A program made the translations under genes and the position numbers. 5,866 bases of DNA from NCBI GenBank assembly GCA_001780825.1, contig MFIX01000097.1, forward strand, positions 1 through 5,866, given 5' to 3'. Within the stretch, counting starts at the first letter, position 1, and every line of letters begins with the position of its first letter. The stretch comes from Candidatus Glassbacteria bacterium RIFCSPLOWO2_12_FULL_58_11 (GTDB lineage: Bacteria; Gemmatimonadota; Glassbacteria; GWA2-58-10). Of this stretch, positions 4,581 to 5,866 are shown one piece after another. The notes under the pieces are model-generated. The model saw nothing but the letters and a program-made list of their open reading frames with translations, did no database searches and was not told where the DNA came from.

Positions 4581-5866
4581 CAAAAAATGGCACCGTAAAT
4601 AAGGCCGCACAGCGTGGCCATGACAATAACCAGAATAACAAAGACAGCGGTTTTCAGCGTGCCGATCAGGCTGCGGAGCACCAGCATGCTGGGCAGGCTC
4701 AGCGCCGGTCCGGCGAGCAGCAGAGCCAGGGCCGGGCCCTTGCCCATGCCGCTGCCGATAAGCCCCTGCAGGATAGGTACCTCGGTCAGGGTGGCGAAAT
4801 ACATGAAGGCCCCGATAAAGGAGGCGGTTAAATTGGACACTAGGGAGTTGCCGCCCACGGCGCTTTTAATCCACTCCGCAGGGATTATCCCTTCATGGCC
4901 GGGCCGGCCGAGCAGAGCGCCGGCGATCAATACCCCAAAAAAGAGAAAAGGGAGAATCAGCTTGGTAAAACCCCAGGTCTGGCTGAACCATTCGCCGAGT
5001 TCGCCCTTGTCGCGACTGGTCACTACGGATAATCCCAGAAATCCTGCCGCAAATGAAAGAACCGGACTATCCGGGAAAGTAACCGCCAGCAGCACAGGTG
5101 GGATGGCGATCAATAAAAGCCTGAGCCAGCTCATGCCGAACCAGAGGACAAGAATTAATCCGAAGGCCGATGCTGACACTGCGGTAAGCAGCCACTTGAC
5201 CGAGTATAGCGCATGCCAAATTCCTGCGCTTTCGGCGGGTTTTCCCCAGTTAGCGAAAACCAGTACAGCGACCATCGAGGCGAAGTAGGCGGCGTTCTGC
5301 CACAGGGGCCGGGATACTTCAGGCTCCGGCAGCGCAGCCCGGGCGTTAACCTTTTCAGTTTCCTCACGCAGGAAAATCAGGTGCATCAGCAGCCCGATCA
5401 CGACGCTGAACAGTATTGCACCGACAGCCCGTGCTATTCCGAGTTCCAGCCCAAGGACCCGGGCCGTGAGAATAATCGCGAGAACGTTTATGGCCGGGCC
5501 GGAATAAAGGAATGCGATTGCCGGTCCCAGCCCCGCTCCCATGCGGTAAATACCGGCAAAAAGAGGGAGCACGGTACACGAACATACAGCCAGTACAGAC
5601 CCGGAGACAGAGGCGACCCCGTAGGAGAGCACTTTGTTCGCCCGGGCTCCCAGATATTTCATCACTGAGGCCTGGCTGACAAATACCGCTATCGCCCCGG
5701 CAATGAAAAATGCCGGGACCAGGCAGAGAATTACATGCTCCTGTGCGTACCATTTAGTCAGATAAAGCGCTTCCTGCAGGGCGCTTTGAAACCGCCCGGT
5801 TTCGAGCGGCAGATAATAAAAAGCGAGAAATCCCGCCACTATAACTGCAAGCGCCTTCCATTCCCT
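4580..5866 (-). CDS. COG0701/ArsP-like permease, start cut off by window edge
   Basis: The frame is open from base 5866, giving 428 residues. A GTG at 5839 could serve as a start, but the residues before it (WKALAVIVAG) continue the first membrane helix and no ribosome site fits, so the true start lies outside. It is a polytopic protein of the COG0701/ArsP_1 (PF03773) group with two internal halves. The first carries LAVCSCTVLPLFAGIYRMG (Cys95-Ser-Cys97, counting from the edge) followed by FLYSGPAINVLAI; the second carries FATLTEVPILQGLIGSGMG followed by LAGPALSLPS, the same architecture repeated. About ten hydrophobic segments are visible, with a charged cytoplasm-like loop near 168-187. Campylobacter ArsP, from this broad family, exports trivalent methylated arsenicals; other members are linked to Cu/Zn. 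Co-occurrence with arsM supports the arsenical role, but substrate is inference. Confidence 0.88.
   Translation of the reverse strand, partial: REWKALAVIVAGFLAFYYLPLETGRFQSALQEALYLTKWYAQEHVILCLVPAFFIAGAIAVFVSQASVMKYLGARANKVLSYGVASVSGSVLAVCSCTVLPLFAGIYRMGAGLGPAIAFLYSGPAINVLAIILTARVLGLELGIARAVGAILFSVVIGLLMHLIFLREETEKVNARAALPEPEVSRPLWQNAAYFASMVAVLVFANWGKPAESAGIWHALYSVKWLLTAVSASAFGLILVLWFGMSWLRLLLIAIPPVLLAVTFPDSPVLSFAAGFLGLSVVTSRDKGELGEWFSQTWGFTKLILPFLFFGVLIAGALLGRPGHEGIIPAEWIKSAVGGNSLVSNLTASFIGAFMYFATLTEVPILQGLIGSGMGKGPALALLLAGPALSLPSMLVLRSLIGTLKTAVFVILVIVMATLCGLIYGAIF

Noticed and set aside
5837..5839. GTG 5839 as the permease start
   Set aside because: The frame stays open to the window edge and the upstream codons encode the beginning of a membrane helix; no ribosome site is suitably spaced.
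5859..5861. ATG 5861 as the permease start
   Set aside because: It is preceded by AGGGA but is in a different frame from the permease.

Overview
The window is a dense arsenic-detoxification cluster. Every gene I can support lies on the minus strand, so transcription runs from high to low coordinates. Both ends are cut by the window: a COG0701-type permease lacks its start at the right edge, and an ACR3-type arsenite efflux pump lacks its C-terminal part at the left edge. The organism cannot be named from this sequence. GC content (roughly 54-62%), good Shine-Dalgarno sites, an extracytoplasmic membrane-anchored thioredoxin with a CcdA partner, and palindromes resembling those scattered through many environmental genomes suggest a bacterium, perhaps an anaerobe or sediment dweller. 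That last point is inference.

Right half (5866 to 2776), in transcription order: a COG0701/ArsP-like permease with a CSC motif; a 77-residue thioredoxin-fold protein with CPKC; a cysteine-rich DGC-domain protein; a membrane-anchored thioredoxin with CIPC; and a CcdA-type transmembrane thiol-electron carrier. Spacing is 0-40 bases with a ribosome site before each complete gene, so this looks like one operon devoted to thiol/disulfide chemistry and membrane export.

Left half (2757 to 1): a strong sigma70-like promoter with a candidate operator, then arsR, two different thioredoxin-type arsenate reductases (arsC), arsM (arsenite methyltransferase) and acr3. arsR/arsC overlap by four bases, and the two arsC genes and arsM are almost contiguous. 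A 145-base island with two near-perfect 28-base palindromes, bounded by 10-base inverted repeats, separates arsM from acr3. No other non-coding stretch is long; the largest gap, 382-586, is this one.

Working together: ArsR senses As(III) and derepresses the left operon; the ArsC enzymes reduce As(V) to As(III) using thioredoxin-type reductant; Acr3 exports As(III); ArsM methylates As(III). The right-hand module plausibly adds export of methylated or thiol-bound arsenic and a cytoplasm-to-periplasm thiol relay, but its substrate is not proven by sequence. The arsR-arsC-arsC-arsM block is visibly richer in GC than the genes on either side, hinting at a mosaic origin.
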